In this document: one piece after another, positions 11,362-19,830 of the stretch
How positions within the stretch are numbered: position 1 is the first letter of the stretch
How the letters are laid out: every line of letters starts with the position of its first letter
The notes under the pieces: model-generated
Database searches by the model: none
The model's input: only the letters and a program-made list of their open reading frames with translations
Told to the model about the DNA's origin: nothing
Program-made: the position numbers and the translations under genes
Assembly: GCA_963740765.1 (NCBI GenBank)
Contig: CAVUFN010000017.1
Coordinates: forward strand, 62,001 to 126,000
Reading direction: 5' to 3'
Length of the DNA: 64,000 bases
Source: DATLGB01 sp963740765
GTDB lineage: Bacteria > Actinomycetota > Thermoleophilia > Solirubrobacterales > Solirubrobacteraceae

Positions 11362-12480
11362 GTGGCCCAGACAGAAGAAGTCGTTGACATCCCGGTAGAC
11401 ATCAGGCCGCGCGACGGCCGCTTCGGCGCCGGTCCCTCGAAGGTCCGGCCGGAGCAGCTCGAGCACCTCGCCGGGCAGTCCGAGCTGATGGGGACCTCGC
11501 ACCGCCAGAAGCCGGTCAAGGACCTCGTCGCGCGGGTACAGGACGGGCTCGCACAGCTGTTCTCGCTGCCCGACGGCTACGAGGTCGCGCTGGGCAACGG
11601 CGGGACCACCTGCTTCTGGGACGCGGCCGCGTTCGGCCTCGTGCGCGACCGCGCGCAGCACCTCGTCTACGGCGAGTTCTCGTCGAAGTTCGCGGGCGTG
11701 ACGGCCGGCGCCCCGTTCCTCGCCGACCCCGAGGTCACCGCCTCCGAGCCGGGCACCGCGCCCGCGATCGAGCCCGCCGACGGCGTCGACGTCATCAGCT
11801 GGGCCCACAATGAGACGTCGACGGGGGTGATGCTGCCGGTGTCGCGGCCGTCCACCGACGCGCTCGTGCTGATCGACGCGACCTCCGGCGCCGGCGGCCT
11901 GCCCGTCGACGTGTCCGACGCCGACGCCTACTACTTCGCGCCGCAGAAGTGCTTCGCTGCCGACGGAGGCCTGTGGCTGGCACTGCTGTCGCCCGCCGCG
12001 GTCGAGCGCATCGACGAGCTGGAGGCGAGCGACCGCTGGATCCCGCCGTTCCTGTCGCTGCACACGGCGCTGGACAACTCGCGCAAGCACCAGACCTACA
12101 ACACGCCCGCGCTCGCGACCCTGCTGCTGCTCGGCGACCAGCTCGATTGGATGAACGCCAACGGCGGGCTGGACTGGACCGTCGGCCGCACCACGGAATC
12201 CTCGTCGGCGCTCTACGACTGGGCCGAGGCGTCGGACTTCGCGACCCCGTTCGTGCAGGACGAGGCGAGCCGCTCGCTGGTGATCGGCACGATCGACTTC
12301 GACGACTCCATCGACGCCGCCGCGATCGCCAGGACGCTGCGCGCCAACGGCATCGTCGACACCGAGCCCTACCGCAAGCTGGGCCGCAACCAGCTCCGCG
12401 TGGCGATGTTCCCGGCCATCGATCCGGACGACGTCCGGGCGCTCACGGCCTGCATCGACTACGTGGTCGAGAACAGCTAG
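11362..12480 (+). CDS. serC: Phosphoserine aminotransferase (mycobacterial type)
   Basis: PLP enzyme that makes 3-phosphoserine from 3-phosphohydroxypyruvate and glutamate, the second step of serine synthesis. GTG at 11362 sits 2 nt after the menH stop and gives 372 residues. Family marks include FGAGPSKVRP at the start, LMGTSHRQKPVK, the LGNGGTTCFWD loop, WAHNETSTGV, and the PLP-lysine segment YYFAPQKCFAADGG. The pattern matches the SerC form described in mycobacteria better than the E. coli form. Its place inside the menaquinone block is unusual for function, but serA lies about 7 kb downstream. The stop overlaps the menC stop on the opposite strand through a CTAG at 12477-12480. Confidence 0.92.
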   Translation: MAQTEEVVDIPVDIRPRDGRFGAGPSKVRPEQLEHLAGQSELMGTSHRQKPVKDLVARVQDGLAQLFSLPDGYEVALGNGGTTCFWDAAAFGLVRDRAQHLVYGEFSSKFAGVTAGAPFLADPEVTASEPGTAPAIEPADGVDVISWAHNETSTGVMLPVSRPSTDALVLIDATSGAGGLPVDVSDADAYYFAPQKCFAADGGLWLALLSPAAVERIDELEASDRWIPPFLSLHTALDNSRKHQTYNTPALATLLLLGDQLDWMNANGGLDWTVGRTTESSSALYDWAEASDFATPFVQDEASRSLVIGTIDFDDSIDAAAIARTLRANGIVDTEPYRKLGRNQLRVAMFPAIDPDDVRALTACIDYVVENS

Positions 12481-13466
12481 AGCAGTCCCGGCCGGTCTGG
12501 GGTCGCGATGACGCCGTCGACGACGGCGAAGTCGTCGTGGGTGGCGAGGCCGCAGGCGGGCAGCGGGCCGTCGGCGGCGAGCGCGGCGGCGGCGTGCAGC
12601 GCGGCGGCGATGCCGAGCGCGCCGTCGTAGGTGGAGGCGAGGTAGACCACGGACCCCGCGCTGCGCGCCGCGTGAGCGTCGCGCAGCAGCGCGCCGATGC
12701 CACCGGAGCGCGAGATCTTCAGGCAGACGAGCTGCGTGGCGCCCGCGTCGGGCACCGCCGTCTCGTCCATGGCGATCGGGATGGCGGACATGTCGCGCAC
12801 CGCGCGCAGCGGGCCGACCCCGTGCACGGGCTCTTCCGCCAGCTCGAGTCCGACGGGCTCCAGCGCGCGCAGGTGGGCGAGCGCCTCCTGCGGGGTCGCC
12901 CACGCGCCGTTGGCATCGATGCGGATCAGCGCCTCGGGCGCGGCGGCGCGGATGGCGGCCACGCGGCCGGCGTCGTCACCCAGCCCGACCTTGACCTTGA
13001 TCGTGCGGAAGCCGCGGGCGACCGCCTCCGCCGCCTCGGTGGCCGCGCCGGCGCGATCGGTCGCGCCGATGGTGGCGTTGACCTCGACGCCAGTCGCGGC
13101 GTGCGGGTGCAGCAGGTTGTGGACGGGGACGCCGGCGCGGCGGCCCTCGAGGTCCCACAGCGCGAGGTCGACGGCGGCGAGCGCCTGGGGGAGGTCGCGC
13201 TCGGCGCGGCAGAGGTCGACGAGCTCGTCGGGCTGGGCGCCCGGCCCGGCGGCGGCCAGCACCTTGCCGTAGGCATCCAGCGCGGCGCGCAGCTGCGCGG
13301 GGGAGACGCCGTCGTAGGGCTCCAGCGCCGCCGCCTCGCCGCGGCCGACCAGCCCGTCGCGATCCTCGAGCTCGATCAGCAGCAGCTCGCGCTCGGTCAG
13401 TTCGCCCCAGGCGGTCACGAGCGGGCGCCGGAGCCGCAGCGTCTCGCGCTCGACCCGCAGGATCAC
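12477..13466 (-). CDS. menC: o-Succinylbenzoate synthase (enolase superfamily)
   Basis: Dehydrates SHCHC to o-succinylbenzoate. The 329-residue protein shows the enolase-superfamily barrel: KVKVG with the first catalytic Lys, metal ligands in RIDANGAW, ELAEEPV and IAMDETA, and the second Lys in VCLKISRSGG. Dipeptide epimerases and muconate cycloisomerases share this layout, so the substrate is assigned from the surrounding men genes. It is the last gene of the minus-strand run menB-menA-menC, 39 nt after menA, and ends in a 4-nt stop overlap with serC. ATG at 13466 is taken. Confidence 0.85.
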   Translation of the reverse strand: MILRVERETLRLRRPLVTAWGELTERELLLIELEDRDGLVGRGEAAALEPYDGVSPAQLRAALDAYGKVLAAAGPGAQPDELVDLCRAERDLPQALAAVDLALWDLEGRRAGVPVHNLLHPHAATGVEVNATIGATDRAGAATEAAEAVARGFRTIKVKVGLGDDAGRVAAIRAAAPEALIRIDANGAWATPQEALAHLRALEPVGLELAEEPVHGVGPLRAVRDMSAIPIAMDETAVPDAGATQLVCLKISRSGGIGALLRDAHAARSAGSVVYLASTYDGALGIAAALHAAAALAADGPLPACGLATHDDFAVVDGVIATPDRPGLL

Positions 13467-13505
13467 GCTACGACCGCTCCGCGGGGTGAGCCTGATGCTT
13501 CGCGA

Positions 13506-14375
13506 TCACGAGAGCAGGATTCCGGCGGACAGCAGCACGCAGAACAGCAGCTCGAGCATGGCGGTCTGCGCGAGCGCGGCGTTGAGGGTGGGGCCGTCCG
13601 AGGTGGCACGGACCGTGGCGATCAGCCGGGCGGCGAGCGGGGCGGTCAGCAGCGGCAGGAGCACCCAGGCGCTCAGCGAGCCGACCACCACGACCGGCGC
13701 GATCAGGGCGAGGATCAGCGTGCCGGCGTACATCGAGCGCGTGCGCTCGCGCCCGAGCCGGACGGCCAGCGTCCGCTTGCCGGCCCGCCGGTCGGTGTCC
13801 ATGTCGCGGACGTTGTTGACGATCAGGATCGCCGCCGCCAGCAGCCCGACCGGCACCGAGAGCGCGAACGCCTCCCACGCCCACTGCTCCGCCTGCGCGA
13901 AGTAGGACCCGGCGACGGCGGCGACGCCGAAGAACAGGAAGACGAAGACCTCGCCGAGGCCCTCGTAGCCGTACGGGCGCGGGCCGCCCGTGTAGAGCAC
14001 GCCCGCGAGGATCGAGGCGACGCCGACCAGGAGGATCTCGATCCCGGCCACGGCGATCAGGTAGACGCCGGCGAGCGTCGCGACGGCGAAGGCGACGTAG
14101 GTGGCGACGAGCACCTGGCGCGGCGGGACCAGGCCGCCGGCGGTCACCCGCACGGGACCGAGGCGGTCCTCGGTGTCGGCGCCGCGGCGGGCGTCGGAGT
14201 AGTCGTTGGAGAGGTTCGCGCCGACCTGGATGAAGATCGCGCCCACGAGCGCGGCGACGAAGCGCAGCACGTGGAAGTCGTCCTGGGCCAGCGCGGTCCC
14301 GACCAGCACCGGCGCCGCCCCCGCGGGCAGGGTCCGCAGGCGCGCGGCCAGCAGCCAGATGCGGACGGCGCTCAC
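13506..14375 (-). CDS. menA: 1,4-Dihydroxy-2-naphthoate polyprenyltransferase
   Basis: Integral membrane UbiA-family enzyme that attaches the polyprenyl tail to 1,4-dihydroxy-2-naphthoate. The 289-residue product has about eight hydrophobic helices. Its two Asp-rich Mg/diphosphate sites are NLSNDYSDARRG near residue 55 and NNVRDMDTDRRAGKRTL near residue 190. GTG at 14375 is chosen because it overlaps the menB stop as GTGA and starts just before the first helix (SAVRIWLLAARLRTLP). The open frame continues upstream through menB only as an out-of-frame reading. Translation is probably coupled to menB. Confidence 0.9.
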   Translation of the reverse strand: MSAVRIWLLAARLRTLPAGAAPVLVGTALAQDDFHVLRFVAALVGAIFIQVGANLSNDYSDARRGADTEDRLGPVRVTAGGLVPPRQVLVATYVAFAVATLAGVYLIAVAGIEILLVGVASILAGVLYTGGPRPYGYEGLGEVFVFLFFGVAAVAGSYFAQAEQWAWEAFALSVPVGLLAAAILIVNNVRDMDTDRRAGKRTLAVRLGRERTRSMYAGTLILALIAPVVVVGSLSAWVLLPLLTAPLAARLIATVRATSDGPTLNAALAQTAMLELLFCVLLSAGILLS

Positions 14376-15187
14376 GCTCGGCGGGGGAACTGCGAGAAGT
14401 CGGGCGGGCGCTTCTCCTTGTACGCGTCGCGGCCCTCGGCGGCCTCGTCCGATCCGTAGAAGAGGAGGTTGGCGTCGTGCGCGAGCTGCTGGATGCCGGT
14501 GTAGCCGTCCTCGTGGGCGTTGAAGGACGCCTTGACGAGCCGCAGCGCGAAGGGGGAGAGGGCGAGCATCTCGCGGCACCACGCCACCGTCTCCTCCTCG
14601 AGCCGGGCGAGCGGCACGACGGTGTTCACGAGCCCCATCTCCAGCGCCTGCTGCGCGTCGTACTGACGGCACAGCATCCACATCTCCTTGGCGCGCTTGG
14701 GCCCGATCAGGTCGCGCATCAGCGACGCGCCGAAGCCGCCGTCCCACGAGCCGACGCGGGGTCCGGTCTGCCCGAAGCGCGCGTTGTCCGCGGCGATGGT
14801 GAGGTCGCAGCAGAGATGCAGGACGTGGCCGCCGCCGACGGCGTAGCCGGCCACCATCGCCACGACCGGCTTGGGCAGGCGGCGCAGCTGGATCTGGAAG
14901 TCGGTGACGTCGAAGCCGCCGACCGCCTCGCCCTCGGCGACGTAGCCGGTGTCGCCGCGGACGCGCTGGTCGCCGCCCGAGCAGAACGCCAGCTCGCCCT
15001 CGCCGGTGAAGATGATCACGCCGACGTCGGCGTCGCGGCGGGCGGCCTCGAAGGCGGCCGAGAGCTCGCGGATGGTCTGCGGCCGGAAGGCGTTGCGGAC
15101 CTCGGGGCGGGCGATCGTGATCTTCGCGATCCCGTCGCCGCTGGTCTCGTAGCGGATGTCCTCGTAGTCACCGGTGGCTGTCCACAT
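14372..15187 (-). CDS. menB: 1,4-Dihydroxy-2-naphthoyl-CoA synthase
   Basis: Crotonase-fold enzyme that cyclises o-succinylbenzoyl-CoA to DHNA-CoA. The 271 residues include the oxyanion-hole segments AFCSGGDQ and GYAVGGGHVLHLCCDLTIAA, the MenB-type GQTGPRVGSWDGGFGAS block, and the C-terminal KEKRPPDFSQFPR tail found in MenB proteins. ATG at 15187 lies 14 nt from the menE start on the other strand. On the minus strand a TAGAGT hexamer (15202-15197) sits 9 nt before this ATG and could be a -10 box for a near-leaderless transcript; that is a guess from spacing. It is the first gene of the menB-menA-menC run. Confidence 0.94.
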   Translation of the reverse strand: MWTATGDYEDIRYETSGDGIAKITIARPEVRNAFRPQTIRELSAAFEAARRDADVGVIIFTGEGELAFCSGGDQRVRGDTGYVAEGEAVGGFDVTDFQIQLRRLPKPVVAMVAGYAVGGGHVLHLCCDLTIAADNARFGQTGPRVGSWDGGFGASLMRDLIGPKRAKEMWMLCRQYDAQQALEMGLVNTVVPLARLEEETVAWCREMLALSPFALRLVKASFNAHEDGYTGIQQLAHDANLLFYGSDEAAEGRDAYKEKRPPDFSQFPRRA

Positions 15188-15201
15188 GCGAGAGTGACTC
15201 T

Positions 15202-16215
15202 ATGGAGGACTGGCTCCCGCGCGCCGCCGCCCGCCGCCCCGATCACGCGGCGATCGTGGCCGACGGGGAGACGCTCACCTACGCCCGGCTGCTCGACCGC
15301 GCGCAGGCGGCCGCGCCCCTCGCCTCGCTCGAGCACCCGCCGGGCCTGGACTTCGCCATCGGCCTGCACGCGCTGCTCCTGGCGGGCGGCCCGCTCGTCG
15401 TCCACACGTCCGGGAGCACCGGCGAGCCCAAGCCCGTGCCGCTGAGCGCCGGCAACATCCTCGCCAGCGCGCTCGGCACCGCCGCCCTGCTCGGCGTGCA
15501 CCAGGACGACCGCTGGCTGGTGCCGCTGCCGCTGCACCACGTCGGCGGCCTGATGGTGCTGCTGCGCTCGGTCGTCTACGGGACCACCGCCGTGATCGGC
15601 AAGCACGATCCCGACGCGACGCTCGCCTCCCTGGTCCCGACCCAGCTCGCCCGCGGCCTCGACGCCGGCATGCCGAAGCTGCGCGCGATCCTGCTCGGCG
15701 GCGGCCCGGTCAGCGACGAGCAGCGCGCCCGGCCCGACGTCCTCGAGACCTACGGGATGACGGAGACCTGCTCGATGGCGACGCTCGGCGGCTTCCCGCT
15801 GCCCGGGGTGGACGTCGCCATCGCCGACGACGGGGAGATCCTCGTCAGCGGCCCGATCGTCGCCGGTGGCGGGACGCATCGCACGGGGGACCTCGGGGTC
15901 ATCGAGGCGGGGCGGCTGCGGGTCACCGGGCGCAAGGCGGACACGATCGTGACGGGGGGCGAGAACGTCGCGCCCGCCGAGGTCGAGCGGATCCTCGAGC
16001 AGCACCCGGGCGTGCGCGAGGCCGCCGTCGTCGGCCGGCCCGACCCGGAGTGGGGCGAGGCGATCACCGCACTGGTGGTCGGTGAGGCGGATCCCGACGA
16101 GCTCCTGGCGTTCGCTCGCGAGCGCCTGCCCGGCTTCAAGGTCCCGAAATCGGTCGAGACGGTCCGTTCCCTGCCGCGCACCGCCTCCGGCAAGCTCCTG
16201 CGGCGTAGCCTCTAG
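15202..16215 (+). CDS. menE: o-Succinylbenzoate-CoA ligase, compact form
   Basis: Adenylate-forming ligase that activates o-succinylbenzoate with CoA. Motifs in order are the P-loop-like VVHTSGSTGEPKPV, LPLHHVGGLMVL, YGMTETCSM, HRTGDLG, VTGRKADTIVTGGENVAPAEVE, and the C-terminal catalytic Lys in TASGKLLRR. The length of 337 residues is short for the superfamily (450-500). The N-terminal part before the P-loop is reduced to about 65 residues, as in some actinobacterial MenE proteins. It is divergent from menB with a 14-nt gap and is followed after 4 nt by an unrelated secreted protein gene. Function is supported by both motifs and context. Confidence 0.88.
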   Translation: MEDWLPRAAARRPDHAAIVADGETLTYARLLDRAQAAAPLASLEHPPGLDFAIGLHALLLAGGPLVVHTSGSTGEPKPVPLSAGNILASALGTAALLGVHQDDRWLVPLPLHHVGGLMVLLRSVVYGTTAVIGKHDPDATLASLVPTQLARGLDAGMPKLRAILLGGGPVSDEQRARPDVLETYGMTETCSMATLGGFPLPGVDVAIADDGEILVSGPIVAGGGTHRTGDLGVIEAGRLRVTGRKADTIVTGGENVAPAEVERILEQHPGVREAAVVGRPDPEWGEAITALVVGEADPDELLAFARERLPGFKVPKSVETVRSLPRTASGKLLRRSL

Positions 16216-16219
16216 CCGC

Positions 16220-17857
16220 ATGAAGAGGGTCTGCCTGCTCGCCGTCGCCGCGGTTCTCCTGGTCCCCGCCGCTTCGCAGGCGGACACGACCGTGGCCGCC
16301 GGGCAGAAGATCCAGCCCGCGATCGACGCTGCCGCCGGCGGCACCACGGTCACGGTCACCGCGGGCAGCTACGCGGAGGACCTCAGCGTGCCGAGCGGCA
16401 AGGACGGCCTCAGGCTCGCCTTCCAGCCGGGCGCGACCGTCGCGGGCAGCCTCGCCGTCGCCTCCGCCGAGGTCACGGTCGCGGGGCTGATCCTGTTCCG
16501 CACCGCCGGGACCGACCCGGCGCTGACCGGCACGGGCGGCAAGCTGACCCTGACCGACGCCACCGTCTTCAGCACGGTCGGCACGGCGATCTCCACCAGC
16601 GGCGCGGACAACCTGATCCAGCGCACCACCGCCCTCACCAGCGCGGCCACGGACGGGGCCGATGGCATCAGCCTCACCACGGGCGGTCTCACCGTCGACT
16701 CGTCGATCGTCGTCGGCGGCGCGAAGGGGACCGGCTTCCGCGTCACCACGACCGACGGCAGCGACGACGCCGCGCTCACCCTCAATCACGTGACCACCAC
16801 CTCGGGCCTCGTGCTCGACGGCGCCGGCGCCGTCCCTCTCGCGGCGGCCGGCGACATCACGCTGAAGGTCAACGGCTCCATCGTGCACGGCGCCTCCACC
16901 GCCACCGGCGACCCCAACGCGCCGCTCACCGGCAACGCCGTCGCTGCGACCTACACGAACTCCGATGCGACGAAGACGACCCTGGCCGGCGGCGCGACCA
17001 GCACAGGCGACGGGATCGTGACCCCCGACGCCGATCTGTTCAAGGCCGGCACCGCGCTGCGCCTCAAGCGCGACGCGCCCGTCGTCGACAAGGGCGGCGC
17101 GCTCGGCGCGGAGTCCGATCGCGACATCGACGGCGAGCCGCGCACCAACGGCGCTACCACGGACATCGGCGCGGACGAGTACACCAACCACGCGCCCGTG
17201 CTGGCCGTCGCGATCACGCCCGACCCGCCCAAGACCGGCCGGGTCGTGACGGCGACCGGCACGGCGACCGACAAGAACGGCGCCGACGACATCCTCGGCT
17301 ACGCGGTCGACTGGGGCGACGGCAAGCAGGACACGACCGCCTCCAACGTGATCCAGCACGTCTACGACAGGTCCGGGACCTACACGGTGACCATGCTCGT
17401 CGCCGACAGGAGCTTCACCACGAGCGCGGTGGTGAGCAAGCAGATCACGGTCACGGACGGCGCCCCGCCGCAGCTGCAGGTGACCACGCCCGCCGGCGGC
17501 TCCGCCGTCAAGCTCACGCGCAAGAAGAAGAAGGGCGCCAAGCGCAAGCCGAAGCCCAAGGCCCTGCTGGTCAAGGGCGTCGACGCCGACGAGTCCGGGC
17601 TGACCTCCGTCGAGCTGGCCATCACCAGGACCGGCTCGAAGTGCAAGCAGTACACCGGCAGGAAGCTCGTCAAGGCCGGCTGCAAGAGGTACAGGTTCGT
17701 CAAGGCCAGGCTCAAGGGCAACGGCTTCTCGCTGAAGGTCAAGCGGCTCGCCAGGGGTTCCTACGAGATCCGCGCCCGCGGCACGGACACGAAGGGCAAC
17801 GCCAGCACGACCTTCGACACCGCCACGAAGACGCTCGTCAGGTTCAAGGTCAGGTGA
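16220..17857 (+). CDS. Secreted beta-helix and PKD-domain protein
   Basis: A 545-residue exported protein. ATG at 16220 opens a signal peptide (MKRVCLLAVAAVLLVPAASQA) with cleavage near SQA-DT. Residues from about 30 to 320 are Gly/Thr/Ala-rich short strands of parallel beta-helix type (pectate-lyase-like), with a QPAIDAAAGGTTVTVTAG start. A PKD domain follows at about residues 330-420 (YAVDWGDGKQDT ... VYDRSGTYTVTMLVAD). The last 100 residues are Lys/Arg-rich, including a KKKKGAKRKPKPK run at about 436, which could bind anionic wall polymer or polysaccharide. No catalytic residues are assigned. It overlaps the next gene by 4 nt (GTGA). Confidence 0.8.
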   Translation: MKRVCLLAVAAVLLVPAASQADTTVAAGQKIQPAIDAAAGGTTVTVTAGSYAEDLSVPSGKDGLRLAFQPGATVAGSLAVASAEVTVAGLILFRTAGTDPALTGTGGKLTLTDATVFSTVGTAISTSGADNLIQRTTALTSAATDGADGISLTTGGLTVDSSIVVGGAKGTGFRVTTTDGSDDAALTLNHVTTTSGLVLDGAGAVPLAAAGDITLKVNGSIVHGASTATGDPNAPLTGNAVAATYTNSDATKTTLAGGATSTGDGIVTPDADLFKAGTALRLKRDAPVVDKGGALGAESDRDIDGEPRTNGATTDIGADEYTNHAPVLAVAITPDPPKTGRVVTATGTATDKNGADDILGYAVDWGDGKQDTTASNVIQHVYDRSGTYTVTMLVADRSFTTSAVVSKQITVTDGAPPQLQVTTPAGGSAVKLTRKKKKGAKRKPKPKALLVKGVDADESGLTSVELAITRTGSKCKQYTGRKLVKAGCKRYRFVKARLKGNGFSLKVKRLARGSYEIRARGTDTKGNASTTFDTATKTLVRFKVR

Positions 17858-18642
17858 GCTACCGGGCCGAGTCCCGCAAGGGCTGGGGCTCGGTCGCCGG
17901 CGGGTGGGAGCAACACGCGCCGGCGCAGCGCCGCGCGTGGATGCCCGTGACGGCGTGGATGCTCGACGCCGCGCGGCTGCAGCCCGGCGCCCACGTGCTC
18001 GAGCTGGCGGCCGGGACGGGCGAGGTCGGGCTGATGGCTCACGAGCTGATCCAGCCGGGCGGCGAGCTGCTGTTGTCGGATTTCGCGCCGGAGATGCTCC
18101 ACGTCGCGCAGCGCAACGCCGAGGGGCTCGTCGGCGTGCGCTTCAAGCAGATCGACATCGAGTCCATCGACGTGGACGCCGCCTCGCTGGACGCGGTCCT
18201 GTGCCGCTGGGGGCTGATGTTCCTGGCCGACCCGGAGGCGGGCATGCGCGAGATCCGGCGGGTGCTCAAGCCGGGTGGGCGCGTCGCGCTCGCCGCGTGG
18301 ACGACCCCGGAGGAGAACCAGTGGTCGGCGATCGTCGGCCGCGTGCTCGGGGATCGCCCCGAGCCCGACGTCCCCGGCCAGTTCGCGCTCGGGGCCGATG
18401 GCGTCCTGCAGGAGCTCCTGGAGGGCGCGGGCTTCGTCGACGAGATCGAGGTCGAGGCCATCGACCTGGTGGTCGAGGAGACCTTCGACGAGTGGTGGAC
18501 GCGCACGACGGAGATGTCCCGGTCGGGCCCGCGCATCACGGAGCGCCGCGACGACTTCCGCGCCGCGCTGGCCCGGTACGAGGGCGACGACGGGCGCCTG
18601 CGCATCCCCGCCCGTACCTGGGTCGCCTCCGCCACCGCGTAG
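17854..18642 (+). CDS. Class I SAM-dependent methyltransferase
   Basis: A 262-residue cytoplasmic methyltransferase. Motif I is VLELAAGTGEVG (about residue 48), followed by the acidic end of strand 2 (LLLSDFAPEML), a DAVLCRWGLMFL segment, and the post-III RRVLKPGGRVALAAW. GTG at 17854 overlaps the stop of the secreted protein gene as GTGA, so the two are probably co-translated. The menaquinone pathway lacks an evident MenG in this window. This protein is in the UbiE-like superfamily, but it does not show a convincing MenG signature and I do not assign that role. The substrate is unknown. Confidence 0.8.
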   Translation: MSYRAESRKGWGSVAGGWEQHAPAQRRAWMPVTAWMLDAARLQPGAHVLELAAGTGEVGLMAHELIQPGGELLLSDFAPEMLHVAQRNAEGLVGVRFKQIDIESIDVDAASLDAVLCRWGLMFLADPEAGMREIRRVLKPGGRVALAAWTTPEENQWSAIVGRVLGDRPEPDVPGQFALGADGVLQELLEGAGFVDEIEVEAIDLVVEETFDEWWTRTTEMSRSGPRITERRDDFRAALARYEGDDGRLRIPARTWVASATA

Positions 18643-18655
18643 GCTCGGCGCCGCT

Positions 18656-19660
18656 ATGGCTGACAAGGACATCTTCTACGACGACGACGCCGACCTGAGC
18701 CTGCTCGAAGGCAAGACCGTCGCCGTCATCGGGTACGGCTCGCAGGGCCACGCCCACTCGCTCAACCTCAAGGACTCGGGCGTGGACGTCGTAGTGGGGC
18801 TTCGCGACGACTCGTCCTCCGCCGACAAGGCGCGCTCGGAGGGCCTCGAGGTGGTCGGCGTCGGCGAGGCCGCTGCGCGTGGCGACCTGGTCATGGTCCT
18901 CGTCCCCGACGAGCTGCACGGCCAGGTCTGGGAGTCCGAGATCTCCGAGGGCATCGAGCCGGGCAACCTGGTCCTCTTCGGCCACGGCTTCTCTGTCCAC
19001 TACAAAACAGTCAGCCCGCCTCCCGACGTCGACGTCGCACTCGTCGCCCCCAAGGGCCCGGGCCACATCGTCCGCCGCCAGTACCTCGAGGGCTCGGGCG
19101 TCCCCGGCCTGATCGCGATCGACCAGGACGCCACGGGCAGCGCGTTCGACGTCGGCCTCGCCTACGCGCGCGGCATCGGCTGCACCCGCGGCGGCGTCAT
19201 CCGCACGTCGTTCCGCGAGGAGACGGAGACGGACCTCTTCGGCGAGCAGGCCGTGCTCTGCGGCGGCGCCTCCGAGCTGGTCCGGGCGGGCTTCGAGACG
19301 CTCGTCGAGGCCGGCTACGACCCGCGCATGGCGTACTTCGAGTGCCTGCACGAGCTGAAGCTGATCGTCGACCTCATGTACGAGAAGGGGATCAGCGGCA
19401 TGCGCTACTCGATCTCCAACACGGCCGAGTACGGCGACCTGACGCGGGGCAAGCGCATCATCACCGACGAGACGCGCGCGTCCATGAAGAAGATCCTCGG
19501 CGAGATCCAGTCGGGCGACTTCGCGCGCGAGTGGATCGCGGAGAACAACGCCGGCCAGGAGCACTTCAAGGCCATGCGCGAAGAGGGCCAGAAGGCGCAG
19601 ATCGAGACGACGGGCAAGGACCTGCGGTCGATGATGGACTGGATCGAGACGGAGTTCTGA
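18656..19660 (+). CDS. ilvC: Ketol-acid reductoisomerase (class I)
   Basis: NADPH-dependent enzyme of valine, leucine and isoleucine synthesis, converting acetolactate to dihydroxyisovalerate. ATG at 18656 (MADKDIFYDDDADL) gives 334 residues, the short class I length. The Rossmann motif is VIGYGSQGHAHSLNLKDSG. The Mg-binding knot shows in EETETDLFGEQAVLCGG and YFECLHELKLIVDLMYE, and the late SNTAEYGDL is typical. The gene follows the methyltransferase after 13 nt. There is no room for a regulatory leader here, unlike at leuA. ilvB/ilvN and ilvD are not in the window. Confidence 0.96.
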   Translation: MADKDIFYDDDADLSLLEGKTVAVIGYGSQGHAHSLNLKDSGVDVVVGLRDDSSSADKARSEGLEVVGVGEAAARGDLVMVLVPDELHGQVWESEISEGIEPGNLVLFGHGFSVHYKTVSPPPDVDVALVAPKGPGHIVRRQYLEGSGVPGLIAIDQDATGSAFDVGLAYARGIGCTRGGVIRTSFREETETDLFGEQAVLCGGASELVRAGFETLVEAGYDPRMAYFECLHELKLIVDLMYEKGISGMRYSISNTAEYGDLTRGKRIITDETRASMKKILGEIQSGDFAREWIAENNAGQEHFKAMREEGQKAQIETTGKDLRSMMDWIETEF

Positions 19661-19710
19661 CCGAGTTCCTGCCTCCGAGGCCGCGTGGCGCGGGGGTCCC
19701 TCCCCGGCGG

Positions 19711-19821
19711 GTGAAGGCGCTTGATCCTGAGCGGCCGGCGTTGCGGTGGCTGGCGATCTCCCTGCTGGCGGTGCTGTTCTCGCTGCTGGCCTGGGGCGTC
19801 GCCTTCGCCCTCCTAGTCTGA
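19711..19821 (+). CDS. Possible 36-residue single-span membrane protein
   Basis: Between ilvC and serA a short frame from GTG at 19711 encodes 36 residues. A basic/acidic start (VKALDPERPALRW) leads into one hydrophobic helix of about 20 residues that runs to the stop. This Nin-Cout-like pattern is typical of small membrane proteins in actinobacteria. The frame is also open upstream to the ilvC end, so the start is uncertain. It lies 9 nt before serA. I recognise no family. It could be a chance open frame in GC-rich DNA, but the clean hydrophobic tail argues for a real product. Confidence 0.45.
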   Translation: MKALDPERPALRWLAISLLAVLFSLLAWGVAFALLV

Positions 19822-19830
19822 CCCGTCCTG

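Noticed and set aside
17854..18642. Methyltransferase as the missing MenG
   Set aside because: It has the SAM fold but not a convincing MenG/UbiE signature, and it is coupled to a secreted protein gene rather than a men gene.
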